From Peteryoungia rhizophila (GTDB lineage: Bacteria; Pseudomonadota; Alphaproteobacteria; Rhizobiales; Rhizobiaceae), in contig NZ_STGT01000001.1 in the NCBI RefSeq assembly GCF_004912145.1, forward strand, positions 1,116,001 to 1,180,000: DNA of 64,000 nucleotides, in the 5' to 3' direction. The notes beneath the pieces were generated by a model. It saw only the letters and a program-made list of their open reading frames with translations, had not been told where the DNA came from and made no database searches. The translations under genes were made by a program, and so were the position numbers. This document shows positions 33,693 through 43,119 of this stretch, one piece after another; within the stretch, counting starts at the first letter, position 1, and each line of letters starts with the position of its first letter.

Positions 33693-34182
33693 GGACATGC
33701 CTTTGAATACGCGCGTGAAGAGGTGCCAAAAGGATGCCCGGTTTAAGTGAATGAAGGGTTAAGCCGATATACAGCGCGATCCAGGGCCTCTCGGAGGCGG
33801 TCGCGCGTGCGTCACCCGACTCAAATCTGGCGCATCGTTCAGCCGGCTCACGCCTGCTTTTGCATCGATCCGGGACAGATCGAGCGAGGAAAGCGCGTCT
33901 CACCCATGCATGCGACCATCAGTGCGCCGCCAACGTCCTGGCAGGTCCGCCTCCCCGAACCACGTTCGCAGAGCAAAACACCGCAAAGCCCGGGGTTTCC
34001 GTCGCATCTTAGCGGCCTTCTGCAGCATTCGTTTACCACAGGAATGGCAAAGGCCGGTTCACCATCTGGTAACCGTTTTTCTTAAGCCGATGGCAACACG
34101 GCGGCAGTTAGGTTTGCTGCATCCGAGCAACGGCAAACAGTTGCCGGCAGTGCTGATCAACCTCGCGGAGTAGGAGAATAAC
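33693..34182. other. 490-base promoter region upstream of the Flp pilin gene
   Basis: No gene is apparent in this stretch between the divergent CpaC-N-like and pilin genes. It ends in AGGAGAATAAC, the ribosome site of the pilin. It holds several TTAA elements (for example at 33743 and 33759, 12 bases apart) and one GACTC, which is a CcrM-type GANTC site. The pilin promoter is expected here but I cannot place -35 and -10 boxes with confidence. Confidence 0.5.
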
Positions 34183-34362
34183 ATGACCAAGCTTTTCGCA
34201 CGTTTCGTCAAGGACGAGTCCGGCGCAACCGCCATCGAATACGGCCTCATCGCAGCCCTGATCTCGGTCGCCCTGATCACCGGCGCGACAACCCTGGGCA
34301 CCAAGCTGAATACCCAGTTCCACAACATCTCTACCAACCTTAACGCGGCAGCGAAAACCTAA
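34183..34362 (+). CDS. Flp/Fap-type pilin
   Basis: A 59-residue major pilin of the type IVb Flp family. It has a short basic leader (MTKLFARFVKDESG), then the conserved ATAIEYGLIAALISVALI segment with the Glu and Tyr of the Flp motif; the prepilin peptidase would cut before or after this glycine-alanine region. The C-terminal part is a short amphipathic tail. AGGAG precedes the ATG, and a strong terminator follows 28 bases after the stop, so most transcripts make pilin only. It is too short for many gene finders. The whole assembly machinery follows on the same strand. Confidence 0.96.
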   Translation: MTKLFARFVKDESGATAIEYGLIAALISVALITGATTLGTKLNTQFHNISTNLNAAAKT

Positions 34363-34390
34363 GCTAAGGGTTTCCGTGCTGACAAGACGG

Positions 34391-34420
34391 AGGGCCGTCC
34401 TTGCGGACGGCCCTTTTTCT
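34391..34420 (+). terminator. rho-independent terminator after the pilin gene
   Basis: AGGGCCGTCC (34391-34400) and GGACGGCCCT (34405-34414) form a perfect 10-bp stem with a TTGC loop, followed by TTTTCT. It separates the highly expressed pilin gene from the assembly genes, which may have their own promoter or rely on read-through. Confidence 0.92.
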
Positions 34421-34507
34421 GCGACAAGCAAACGGAAACGATCGTTGTCAGCGTTTTCACTTTGTAAACAAGGTCGATGATAGTCTTGGGGCATTGGGAG
34501 GCCGCGT

Positions 34508-35020
34508 ATGTACAACGCCATAGTGTTCGTGATCCCGCCAATTTGCCTGGTGCTAGCTGCACTCACTGACTTTCTTGAAATGACGATTCCCAATCGCATT
34601 TCAGTCGTTATACTGGGGGCATTCATCCTGGTCGCACCGTTTAGCGACCTCAACTCGGTGCAGCTGGGCTGGCACGCTGTTGCAGGAGCTGCTGTCTTCT
34701 TCGCCTGTTTTGCCCTCTTTGCAATTAACGTCATGGGCGGAGGAGATGCAAAACTTTTGACCGCCGCCGCGGTTTGGTTCGGCTTCAACCAATCCTTATT
34801 CGAGTTCCTCGCTTTAACGGGATTGATTGGGGGAGGACTGACCTTGGCAGTCATCTTGATGCGTGCAAACTGGGATATTTTGGCGGCGATAGGTATCAAG
34901 TTACCAAATACGTTTATGGTCGCTAACAAAATCCCCTATGGAATAGCCATCGGAGCCGCTGGACTGCTTACCTATCCGAGCTCTCCCTTAGTGATGTCTG
35001 CCATCCACAATTTTGCTTAG
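34508..35020 (+). CDS. cpaA: prepilin peptidase CpaA/TadV
   Basis: A 170-residue inner-membrane aspartic peptidase that processes the Flp prepilin. Both catalytic Asp motifs are visible: LTDF near residue 21 and GGGDAKLL near residue 79. Five to six hydrophobic helices agree with the CpaA/TadV family, which lacks the N-methyltransferase domain of larger prepilin peptidases. The gene is richer in A and T than the tad genes after it. It is 88 bases past the pilin terminator, on the same strand. Confidence 0.93.
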   Translation: MYNAIVFVIPPICLVLAALTDFLEMTIPNRISVVILGAFILVAPFSDLNSVQLGWHAVAGAAVFFACFALFAINVMGGGDAKLLTAAAVWFGFNQSLFEFLALTGLIGGGLTLAVILMRANWDILAAIGIKLPNTFMVANKIPYGIAIGAAGLLTYPSSPLVMSAIHNFA

Positions 35021-35064
35021 AGTGCCGCAAAAACCTTTCGTTAACTACGATTGTAAGTCGCTCA

Positions 35065-35072
35065 TTAACCAT
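35065..35072 (+). promoter_or_regulatory. candidate CtrA half-site TTAACCAT
   Basis: The 8-mer TTAACCAT, matching the known CtrA half-site, lies 63 bases before the cpaB start, in the gap after cpaA. Another TTAA lies at 35041. CtrA controls the pilus locus in Caulobacter; here it is only a sequence match. Confidence 0.35.
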
Positions 35073-35134
35073 AAGTACACCAATTCCTGATCAATCTCTG
35101 GGGCAGAACCTATTGCGTCGCCCGAGGATCGATC

Positions 35135-35947
35135 ATGAAACCCGCCCGTCTCATCATACTCGCCGTTGCCGTCGTGGCCGCCGGTATGGCCGGTCTCCTC
35201 GCCATGCGGCTGAGCGGCAACCAGACAGTCATCGTTCAGGATTCCATCGTCGAGAAGGAGCCGAGCATCAATGTTCTGGTCTCGGCGAAGAACCTGCCGG
35301 TGGGCGCGCGTCTCGATGAAACCTCCATGCGCTGGATGCCCTGGCCGGAAGGCAGCGTCGTCGATGGCTTCATTACCTCCTCCACGCGGCCGGATGCGCT
35401 GACCGAGCTCACGGGCGTCGTCGTCCGACTGCCGGTGTTCGAGGGCGAGCCGCTGCGCCGCGAAAAGATCGCCGATTCCTCCTCCCGGATCCTGTCCTCG
35501 CTTCTGCCATCCGGCAAACGCGCGGTCTCGACCGAGATCTCCGTCGCGACAGGTGCCGGCGGTTTCATACTGCCGAACGACCGCGTCGACGTGATCATGG
35601 TGCGCAAGGGTGATGAGGACAATTTCCTGACGGAAACCATCCTCTCCAACGTGCGCATTCTGGCCATCGACCAGCAGATCGAGGAAGCACCTGACGGCTC
35701 CAGATCCGTCATCGGCACGACCGCCACGCTGGAGCTGACGCCGGAACAGACCAAGGTCATGGCCGTCGCCCAGCAGATGGCCGACCGTTTGTCTCTCGCG
35801 CTGCGTTCCATCGCCGATGCTCAGGAAGAAGACACTTCGGCCGCCGACCACCTTCTGAGCGGCGGGGACGGTCAGCCGACCATCCAGGTCATCAAGTCCG
35901 GCGAGGTCGTCAAGTCGACCTCCTCGCCTGCCAATTCCATGCAGTGA
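35135..35947 (+). CDS. cpaB: Flp pilus assembly protein CpaB
   Basis: A 270-residue protein of the CpaB/RcpC family. Residues 5-24 form an N-terminal membrane anchor or signal (LIILAVAVVAAGMAGLLA). A SAF domain follows at about residues 45-110 (NVLVSAKNLPVGARLDE), then the RcpC domain (STEISVATGAGGFILPNDRVDVIMV). It is periplasmic and cooperates with the CpaC secretin. It starts the main run cpaBCDEF-tadBC and lies 13 bases before cpaC. Confidence 0.94.
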   Translation: MKPARLIILAVAVVAAGMAGLLAMRLSGNQTVIVQDSIVEKEPSINVLVSAKNLPVGARLDETSMRWMPWPEGSVVDGFITSSTRPDALTELTGVVVRLPVFEGEPLRREKIADSSSRILSSLLPSGKRAVSTEISVATGAGGFILPNDRVDVIMVRKGDEDNFLTETILSNVRILAIDQQIEEAPDGSRSVIGTTATLELTPEQTKVMAVAQQMADRLSLALRSIADAQEEDTSAADHLLSGGDGQPTIQVIKSGEVVKSTSSPANSMQ

Positions 35948-35960
35948 GTGGGGACACATC

Positions 35961-37514
35961 GTGGCCAGCCTGACGCACAAATTCAGAGTTTCCCTGACCG
36001 GTGGCATCGCCTTCGCCATGGCGCTCACCGGGTCACCCGCATCCTTCCCGACGCATGGCAGCCTGTTTCCGGCCGCCGAGGCCGCGCAAGAGACGGTGCT
36101 CAGGATCACCAATTCGGGGCCTGGTGCTCGCCGTACCGTCAAGCTCGGGCTGAACAAGGCGCTGGTCGTCGATCTGCCAGCAGATGCACATGACATCCTG
36201 GTTGCCGATCCTGCCATGGCGGATGCCGTGACCCGTTCGTCGCGCCGCATCTATCTCTTCGGCAAGACTGTCGGTCAGACGAACATTTTCATCTTCGGCG
36301 CCGACGGCAATGAGATTGTCAGCCTCGATATTGAAATCGAACGCGACATAGCGGGACTCGAGGCCAATCTGCGCCGGTTCATCCCGCAATCGGACATCAA
36401 TATCGAAATCGTCTCGGACAATATCGTTCTGACAGGCACAGTGCGAACGCCGCAGGATGCGGCTCGCGCGCAGAGCCTCGCACAGGCCTTCCTCAGGGGT
36501 GGTGAAGCGACGACGCGCAACCAGACGGCTTCCGGAGGTGACAACGGCGGTGATGTCGCGATCTATGCGGAGGAGCGGCAGGAATCCCAGATCGTCAATC
36601 TCTTGACGATCGAGGGCGAGGACCAGGTCACGCTCAAGGTCACGGTGGCAGAGGTGAGCCGCCAGGTGCTCAAGCAGCTCGGCTTCTCCGGCAGCGTTTC
36701 CGACGGCTCGACTGGCATCAGCTATGCCAATCCGTCCAATCTCGGCAATGCCATCGATCCGACCGGCACCGCCACGATTTCTGCCGGCATCGGCGGCCTC
36801 GGGATCAACACCTACATCAACGCCATGGAACAGGCAGGCGTCATGCGCACGCTGGCTGAACCGAGCCTGACCGCCATATCAGGCGAAGCTGCGAAATTTT
36901 ATGTGGGTGGCGAGTTCCGGCTTGCCGGACCACAGGAAGTGACGAGTGACGAAGAGGGCACGTCGATCGAGCGGACGACCCAGACGGTCGACTACGGGAT
37001 CGAACTGAATTTCCGTCCGGTCGTTCTAGCGCCCGGCCGCATCAGCCTGCAGATCGAGACCAATGTTTCCGAGCCCACCTGGGAATCATCGCAGGTCACG
37101 GGCAATGTCCTGAACCAGGTTCCCGGCTCCACTTTCCTGTCGATCCGCAAGCGCGAGGCATCGACGACGGTAGAGCTTCCGTCCGGTGGCTCGATCGTGA
37201 TCGCCGGCCTCGTGCAGGATAACATCCGCCAAGCGACGTCGGGACTTCCGGGTCTTTCGAAGGTACCGGTGCTGGGCACGCTGTTCCGCAGCAAGGATTT
37301 CCAGCGCAACGAAACCGAACTCGTCATCATCGCGACGCCCTATCTCGTGCGCCCCGTGGCACGCGGCGCGCTGTCGCGGCCGGATGACAACTTCAACCCC
37401 GAAAACGACGGCGCGACCTTCTTCCTGAACAAGGTGAACAAGGTCTATGGCCGCCGCGAGAACCCCGTAGCGCCAGGCCAATACCACGGCGCGGTGGGCT
37501 TCATCTACAAATGA
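35961..37514 (+). CDS. cpaC: Flp pilus secretin CpaC/RcpA
   Basis: A 517-residue outer-membrane secretin. A signal peptide (residues 1-37) is followed by the pilus-specific N-terminal domain (about 45-130), a BON/N1-like segment near 140-165 (NIVLTGTVRTPQDAARA), and the C-terminal secretin domain of residues 210-480, including VPVLGTLFRSKDFQRNETELVIIATPYLVRP. The length and order match CpaC of rhizobia. It forms the outer-membrane channel for the Flp pilus. Its last codons overlap the cpaD start (ATGA). Confidence 0.95.
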   Translation: MASLTHKFRVSLTGGIAFAMALTGSPASFPTHGSLFPAAEAAQETVLRITNSGPGARRTVKLGLNKALVVDLPADAHDILVADPAMADAVTRSSRRIYLFGKTVGQTNIFIFGADGNEIVSLDIEIERDIAGLEANLRRFIPQSDINIEIVSDNIVLTGTVRTPQDAARAQSLAQAFLRGGEATTRNQTASGGDNGGDVAIYAEERQESQIVNLLTIEGEDQVTLKVTVAEVSRQVLKQLGFSGSVSDGSTGISYANPSNLGNAIDPTGTATISAGIGGLGINTYINAMEQAGVMRTLAEPSLTAISGEAAKFYVGGEFRLAGPQEVTSDEEGTSIERTTQTVDYGIELNFRPVVLAPGRISLQIETNVSEPTWESSQVTGNVLNQVPGSTFLSIRKREASTTVELPSGGSIVIAGLVQDNIRQATSGLPGLSKVPVLGTLFRSKDFQRNETELVIIATPYLVRPVARGALSRPDDNFNPENDGATFFLNKVNKVYGRRENPVAPGQYHGAVGFIYK

Positions 37515-38251
37515 ACGGCGCGAGGATCATGATGGAAAACTCGTCACGTCAAGTCAGGGAAAGTCAGCCAGCCATGGCATCCGCACGTCACTCATTGCAG
37601 CGTCTCGTTCTCGGCAGCGTCCTTTTGGGTGCAGCAGCGGTGCTCGCCGGATGCGGCAGCATGAAGGACCAGATGTCCACCTCGGCCATCCCCGACGATT
37701 ACCGTACACGCCATCCGATCATGCTCAGCGAAGTCGAGCATACGCTCGACGTCCCGATCGCCTCGGGCGACCGGAGGCTGACATTGAGCGTGCAGGATTC
37801 CATCGCCGGCTTTGCCGCCGACTATCTGTCGGCATCGACGGGGACGATCCAGATCATGATGCCGCATGGTTCGCCAAATTCGGGGGCAGCCTCCGCCATG
37901 CGCAAGCAGATCCGCCAGGTTCTGACCACCCGCGGCGTGCCGTCGAACCGGATCATCGAGACTTCCTATCAGGCCGAGGCGAACAGCAATGCGGCGCCGG
38001 TGCGGATCAGCTATGTGGCGATTACGGCGATGACCAACCCTTGCGGCGAATGGCCCGAGGACCTGCAGAACAACACGTTCAGCAACAAGAACTACCATAA
38101 TTTCGGCTGTGCAACGCAGAGCAACCTCGCCGCACAGATCGCCAACCCGATGGATCTGGTGACCCCGCGCGACATGGCGCCGATCGATGCGACCAGACGG
38201 TCGAACGTGATCGGCCTGTATCGCGAAGGCAGCAATACGGCAACCGAGTGA
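37511..38251 (+). CDS. cpaD: Flp pilus assembly lipoprotein CpaD
   Basis: A 246-residue lipoprotein of the CpaD family with a lipobox LAGCGS; the acylated residue is Cys48 from the first ATG. The domain that follows contains the peptidoglycan-associated type strand pattern (TRGVPSNRIIETSYQAE, then VRISYVAITA) and a conserved NPCGEWPEDL segment. The ATG at 37511 overlaps the cpaC stop; ATGs at 37529 and 37532 preceded by GAGG are equally possible and give a shorter leader. It stabilises the secretin in the outer membrane. Confidence 0.9.
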   Translation: MNGARIMMENSSRQVRESQPAMASARHSLQRLVLGSVLLGAAAVLAGCGSMKDQMSTSAIPDDYRTRHPIMLSEVEHTLDVPIASGDRRLTLSVQDSIAGFAADYLSASTGTIQIMMPHGSPNSGAASAMRKQIRQVLTTRGVPSNRIIETSYQAEANSNAAPVRISYVAITAMTNPCGEWPEDLQNNTFSNKNYHNFGCATQSNLAAQIANPMDLVTPRDMAPIDATRRSNVIGLYREGSNTATE

Positions 38252-38284
38252 TGCGGCAGTGGTCCAAAAGGACAGGATGAGAGC

Positions 38285-39574
38285 ATGAACGCGATCGACT
38301 ATGAAATCGGCGAAACCAGTGGCGGATATCGCGGGGCTTCCGAGACCGTGATCGCGGGCGACGTCGATACCCTGCGCCCCCTGCCCCGCATTTCTATCCA
38401 TGCCTTCTGCATCAGTGATGCGGTGCATCGTACGATGGAACAATGTGCCGGTGACCGCCGCATGGCCCGGGTGAGCATGCGCATCACGCATGGCAATGTC
38501 GCCGCGGCAGCGAACATGTTTTCCTCGACGCCGACGCCGAACCTGATCATCCTCGAAACAGACGCCGGCCCGCGCGACCTCTTGACCGAACTCGCGCCGC
38601 TCGCCGAAGTCTGCGATCCGAGTTCCCGCGTGATCCTGGTCGGCCGGCACAACGACATTGCTCTCTATCGCGAACTCATTCGCAGCGGCATTTCGGAATA
38701 TATCGTCGCTCCCTTCACCATGGCGGACATGATGGGGTCGATATCATCCATTTTCGTCGATCCCGAGGCTGAACCGCTCGGACGCAGCATCGCCTTCATC
38801 GGCGCCAAGGGCGGTGTGGGCTCGTCGACGATTGCGCATAACTGCGCCTTCGGCATCTCCTCGCTGTTCTCCACCGAAACTGTTCTGGCCGATCTCGACC
38901 TGCCGTTCGGCACGGCCAATATTGACTTCGACCAGGATCCCGCACAGGGCATGGCCGAGGCCGTATTTTCGCCGGAGAGACTGGATGAAGTGTTCCTCGA
39001 CCGCCTGCTGACCAAATGCGGGCAAAACCTTTCGCTGCTCGCGGCGCCCTCGATGCTCGACCGCGGCTACGACTACGAGCGCGGGGCCTTCCAGCCCATT
39101 CTCGACGTGCTGCAGCGGACGGCACCGGTCACGGTGCTGGACCTGCCGCATACCTGGGCCGACTGGACGAGGGCCGTGCTGTCTGACGTCGACGAGATCG
39201 TCATCACCTGTGCGCCTGATCTCGCCAATCTGCGCAACATGAAGAACATGCTCGATGCGCTGAAAAAGCTGAGGCCGCAGGACAAGCCGCCGCATCTGAT
39301 CCTCAACCAGGTGGGCATGCCGAAACGACCTGAGATTGCACCGTCGGACTTCTTCGAACCGCTCGAACTCGATCCGGTCGCGATCATCCCCTTCGACGCG
39401 CAGCTTTTCGGCACCGCCGCCAATAGTGGACGAATGATCAGCGAACTCGATGGGAAGTCTCCGACGGCCGAGACATTTTCGCAGCTTGCGCACCTGGTGA
39501 CGGGTCGTGCCACGATCAAGAAACCAAAGAAGGCGGGCCTCGGCTCGTTCATCGAGAAACTCCGCAAGAAGTAG
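38285..39574 (+). CDS. cpaE: Flp pilus localisation ATPase CpaE
   Basis: A 429-residue protein with an N-terminal receiver-like domain (residues about 30-155) and a C-terminal ParA/MinD ATPase domain. The deviant Walker A motif FIGAKGGVGSSTIAHN is near residue 174, and Walker B-like DLDLPFG follows. CpaE positions the pilus machinery at the pole. It follows cpaD after 33 bases and precedes cpaF after 26 bases. Confidence 0.95.
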   Translation: MNAIDYEIGETSGGYRGASETVIAGDVDTLRPLPRISIHAFCISDAVHRTMEQCAGDRRMARVSMRITHGNVAAAANMFSSTPTPNLIILETDAGPRDLLTELAPLAEVCDPSSRVILVGRHNDIALYRELIRSGISEYIVAPFTMADMMGSISSIFVDPEAEPLGRSIAFIGAKGGVGSSTIAHNCAFGISSLFSTETVLADLDLPFGTANIDFDQDPAQGMAEAVFSPERLDEVFLDRLLTKCGQNLSLLAAPSMLDRGYDYERGAFQPILDVLQRTAPVTVLDLPHTWADWTRAVLSDVDEIVITCAPDLANLRNMKNMLDALKKLRPQDKPPHLILNQVGMPKRPEIAPSDFFEPLELDPVAIIPFDAQLFGTAANSGRMISELDGKSPTAETFSQLAHLVTGRATIKKPKKAGLGSFIEKLRKK

Positions 39575-39600
39575 ACCGGTAACAGGAACAGGTAGAGCTC

Positions 39601-41085
39601 ATGTTTGGCAAACGCGGAAACGACGGTTTCGGCAAAGGCGGGGCGGGCGTCGGCACGATCCCGGCGCAGCCGGCTGCTGCCGCACCTGCGGCCCGCTCCA
39701 GCACGCTCATCGAGCCCGGCAGCCCGGAAGTCAGCAGCCGGCAACAGGTCGCCGCGCCTTCGATGCAGACCCCGAGCCGCAAGAAGCCACCGCGGACCGA
39801 AGACTATTACGACACCAAGAGCCAGGTCTTTTCGGCGCTGATCGACACGATCGACCTGTCGCAGCTGGCCAAGCTCGACGGCGAAAGCGCGCGCGAAGAA
39901 ATCCGCGACATCGTAAACGACATCATCACGATCAAGAACTTCGCGATGTCGATCTCCGAGCAGGAAGAACTGCTTGAGGATATCTGCAACGACGTTCTGG
40001 GTTACGGCCCGCTCGAGCCACTGCTGGCGCGCGACGACATCTCCGACATCATGGTCAATGGTGCCGGCCAGACCTTCATTGAAGTTGGCGGCAAGACGAT
40101 CGAGTCCGAGATCCGCTTCCGCGACAATTCACAGCTTCTCTCGATCTGCCAGCGCATCGTCAGCCAGGTCGGCCGTCGCGTCGACGAATCGAGCCCGATC
40201 TGCGACGCCCGCCTTCCTGATGGCTCCCGTGTCAACGTCATTGCACCGCCGCTTGCGATCGACGGGCCGGCGCTCACCATTCGTAAGTTCAAGAAGGACA
40301 AGCTCAACCTCGCCCAGCTCGTTAAGTTCGGTGCGATTACCCCGGAGGGTGCCGAGGTCCTGCAGATCATCGGCCGCGTCCGCTGCAACGTCGTCATTTC
40401 GGGCGGTACCGGCTCGGGTAAAACCACGCTCCTCAACTGCCTGACGGGTTTCATCGACCAGGATGAGCGCATCATCACCTGCGAAGATACGGCCGAATTG
40501 CAGCTGCAGCAGCCGCATGTGGTGCGTCTCGAAACACGTCCGCCAAACATCGAAGGCGAAGGCGAGATCACGATGCGCGATCTCGTCAAGAACTGCCTGC
40601 GTATGCGCCCGGAACGCATCATCGTCGGTGAAGTGCGCGGACCGGAGGTTTTCGACCTTCTCCAAGCGATGAACACCGGTCACGACGGCTCGATGGGCAC
40701 GATCCACGCCAACACGCCGCGCGAATGCCTGAGCCGTATGGAATCGATGATCGCCATGGGCGGTTTCTCGCTCCCGGCCAAGACCGTGCGCGAAATCATC
40801 TCCGGCTCGATCGACGTCATCATCCAGGCCGCCCGCCTTCGCGACGGTTCGCGCCGCATCACGCACATCACCGAGGTGATCGGGATGGAAGGCGACGTGA
40901 TCATCACGCAGGACCTGATGCGCTACGAGATGGAAGGCGAAGACGCCAACGGCAAGATCATCGGCCGTCACATGTCGACCGGCATCGGCAAGCCGCATTT
41001 CTGGGATCGCGCCCGCTACTACAACGAGGATCGCCGGCTTGCGGCCTCGCTCGATGCCATGGAACAGAAGTCGAAGGGGATCTGA
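39601..41085 (+). CDS. cpaF: Flp pilus secretion ATPase CpaF/TadA
   Basis: A 494-residue hexameric ATPase of the VirB11/GspE superfamily. The Walker A motif ISGGTGSGKTTLLNC lies near residue 266, the Asp box ERIITCEDTAEL near 291, the Walker B region ERIIVGEVRGPEV near 337 and the His box HDGSMGTIHANTPRE near 360. The N-terminal 60 residues are low complexity. It powers pilin insertion at the cytoplasmic face and works with TadB and TadC, encoded next. Confidence 0.96.
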   Translation: MFGKRGNDGFGKGGAGVGTIPAQPAAAAPAARSSTLIEPGSPEVSSRQQVAAPSMQTPSRKKPPRTEDYYDTKSQVFSALIDTIDLSQLAKLDGESAREEIRDIVNDIITIKNFAMSISEQEELLEDICNDVLGYGPLEPLLARDDISDIMVNGAGQTFIEVGGKTIESEIRFRDNSQLLSICQRIVSQVGRRVDESSPICDARLPDGSRVNVIAPPLAIDGPALTIRKFKKDKLNLAQLVKFGAITPEGAEVLQIIGRVRCNVVISGGTGSGKTTLLNCLTGFIDQDERIITCEDTAELQLQQPHVVRLETRPPNIEGEGEITMRDLVKNCLRMRPERIIVGEVRGPEVFDLLQAMNTGHDGSMGTIHANTPRECLSRMESMIAMGGFSLPAKTVREIISGSIDVIIQAARLRDGSRRITHITEVIGMEGDVIITQDLMRYEMEGEDANGKIIGRHMSTGIGKPHFWDRARYYNEDRRLAASLDAMEQKSKGI

Positions 41086-41090
41086 TCACC

Positions 41091-42107
41091 ATGTTCGGCA
41101 TCGATCCGACAATCCTCGCCATCGTCCTCTTGGTCGCCGTGTCGACCGGAGCGGTGGCCTATGGCATGCTCTACTCCAGGATCGAAACCGACAAGAAGAC
41201 GGCGAGCCGCATCAACCGGGTTCGCGCAGCCGAGACCGATACGTCGCAGGTGAAGGCAGCCCGCGACCGCGTGCAGGAAATCTCCAAGCGCCGCAAGTCG
41301 GTTCAGGATTCGCTGAAGGAACTGGAAAAGAAGCAGCAGCAGGAGAAGACCAAGAAGGCCAATGCCACCAGCCTCAAGGCGAAGCTGGTGCAATCGGGTC
41401 TGCCGGTGACCCTCCCGCAATTCTACATCCTTAGCGCCATTCTCGGCTTCGTGGTGCTGGCCGTAACCTTTCTCGCCGGCATGTCGCCGCTCGTGATCGC
41501 AGGTGCATCCTTCGTGGCGGGTCTGGGCCTGCCACGCTGGATCGTCGGCTTTCTCGTCAGCCGTCGTCAGAAGCAGTTTCTGAACGAGTTTCCGAATTCC
41601 CTGGACGTCATGGTACGGTCCATTCGATCGGGCCTGCCGCTGAACGACGCGATCCGCATGATCGCATCCGACGGCCAGGAGCCGGTCAAGACCGAATTTC
41701 GGCGCATCGTGGAATCGCAGCAGCTCGGCCTCAACGTGCCCGATGCGGTGGCGCGCATGCATCAGACCATGCCGCTTTCCGAAGTCAATTTCTTCTCGAT
41801 CGTCGTCGCGATCCAAGGGCAGGCAGGCGGCAACCTCTCGGAAGCCCTGTCCAACCTTTCCCGCGTGCTGCGCGACCGCAAGAAGATGAAGGCAAAGGTC
41901 AACGCTCTATCGATGGAAGCGAAAGCATCCGCCGCGATCATCGGCGCCCTGCCCTTCATCGTCGCATTGCTGGTTTATCTGACATCCCCGCAATACATCA
42001 TGATCCTCTTCACCGATTCACGTGGACACCTGATCCTTGGCATATCAGCCGTCTGGATGAGTATCGGGCTGCTTGTGATGCGCAACATGATCAATTTCGA
42101 GATCTGA
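41091..42107 (+). CDS. tadB: Flp pilus inner-membrane protein TadB
   Basis: A 338-residue member of the GspF-like (T2SF) family. Its first membrane helix is at residues 8-25; a basic, coiled-coil-like linker (residues 45-95) precedes the T2SF domain, with helices near 112-150, and 280-330. The motif LNEFPNSLDVMVRSIRSGLPL is typical of TadB. The ATG at 41091 lies five bases after the cpaF stop; a longer frame overlapping cpaF is not credible. With TadC it forms the platform for the CpaF ATPase. Confidence 0.95.
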   Translation: MFGIDPTILAIVLLVAVSTGAVAYGMLYSRIETDKKTASRINRVRAAETDTSQVKAARDRVQEISKRRKSVQDSLKELEKKQQQEKTKKANATSLKAKLVQSGLPVTLPQFYILSAILGFVVLAVTFLAGMSPLVIAGASFVAGLGLPRWIVGFLVSRRQKQFLNEFPNSLDVMVRSIRSGLPLNDAIRMIASDGQEPVKTEFRRIVESQQLGLNVPDAVARMHQTMPLSEVNFFSIVVAIQGQAGGNLSEALSNLSRVLRDRKKMKAKVNALSMEAKASAAIIGALPFIVALLVYLTSPQYIMILFTDSRGHLILGISAVWMSIGLLVMRNMINFEI

Positions 42108-42119
42108 AGGACAGGCGGG

Positions 42120-43106
42120 ATGACCGAAGACTGGGCCGCACAAGTGACCAATCCGGCGTTGGTAATCGCGGTGCTGGTTGCGCTCGCGGTTTTCGGCACC
42201 TTCTACACGATCGCGATGCCGTATCTGGAACGTGGCGATCTCAACAAGCGCATGCGTGCCGTATCGACCGAGCGCGACCTGATTCGAGCGCGCGAACGCG
42301 CGAAGCTGAACGCGGAAGCCGCACAGAGCCGCGCATCGCTGCGGACGACGAACAACAAGTCGGTCCGCAATATCGTCGAGCGCTTCAATCTCAAAAAAGC
42401 GCTTGTCGACGACAGCACCGTCGACCGCCTCAAGGCTGCGGGCCTTCGTTCACAGAACGCGCTGAACATGTTTCTCGTCGCGCGCTTTCTGTTACCCTTT
42501 GCAACCCTGGCTCTGACCGCATTCTGGATCTTCGCGCTGGGAAATCTCGCCGAAAAACCGCTTCCGGTCCGGCTTTTCGCCACCATCGTCGGCGGCTATG
42601 TCGGCTTCTATCTGCCGAACATTTACGTCTCGAACCGCATCGGCAAGCGCCAGAAATCGATCCGGCGGGCGTGGCCAGACGCATTGGACCTGATGCTGAT
42701 CTGCGTGGAATCGGGTATTTCGCTCGAAGCCGCCATGCGGCGTGTATCGGACGAAATCGGGGAACAATCACCCGAACTCGCCGAGGAAATGGTGCTCACC
42801 ACCGCAGAGCTTTCGTTCCTGCCCGACCGGCGTCAGGCACTCGAAAACCTGGGTACCCGAACCCAACTCGACGGCGTCAAAAACGTCGTCCAGGCGCTGA
42901 TCCAGGCAGACCGCTATGGTACGCCCGTCGCTCAGGCGCTTCGGGTGCTGGCTCAGGAAGGTCGCGACGAGCGCATGAACGAGGCGGAAAAAAAGGCTGC
43001 GGCCTTGCCGCCGAAGCTCACCGTGCCGATGATCCTGTTCTTCCTGCCCGTGCTGGTCGCAGTCATCCTCGGCCCGGCCGGTATCCAGGTGTCCGACCGG
43101 TTCTGA
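42120..43106 (+). CDS. tadC: Flp pilus inner-membrane protein TadC
   Basis: A 328-residue T2SF-domain protein, paralogous to TadB. The first helix is at residues 15-32, and the core motif RRAWPDALDLMLICVESGISLEAAM starts near residue 183. A C-terminal helix pair ends in PAGIQVSDRF. It begins 12 bases after tadB and is the last gene of the plus-strand tad operon. No tadD-type tetratricopeptide gene follows within the window. Confidence 0.95.
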   Translation: MTEDWAAQVTNPALVIAVLVALAVFGTFYTIAMPYLERGDLNKRMRAVSTERDLIRARERAKLNAEAAQSRASLRTTNNKSVRNIVERFNLKKALVDDSTVDRLKAAGLRSQNALNMFLVARFLLPFATLALTAFWIFALGNLAEKPLPVRLFATIVGGYVGFYLPNIYVSNRIGKRQKSIRRAWPDALDLMLICVESGISLEAAMRRVSDEIGEQSPELAEEMVLTTAELSFLPDRRQALENLGTRTQLDGVKNVVQALIQADRYGTPVAQALRVLAQEGRDERMNEAEKKAAALPPKLTVPMILFFLPVLVAVILGPAGIQVSDRF

Positions 43107-43119
43107 CCCGCGGCTTAAA

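Noticed and set aside
33743..33762. Two TTAA elements as a full CtrA site
   Set aside because: They are 12 bases apart, whereas the full site needs seven.
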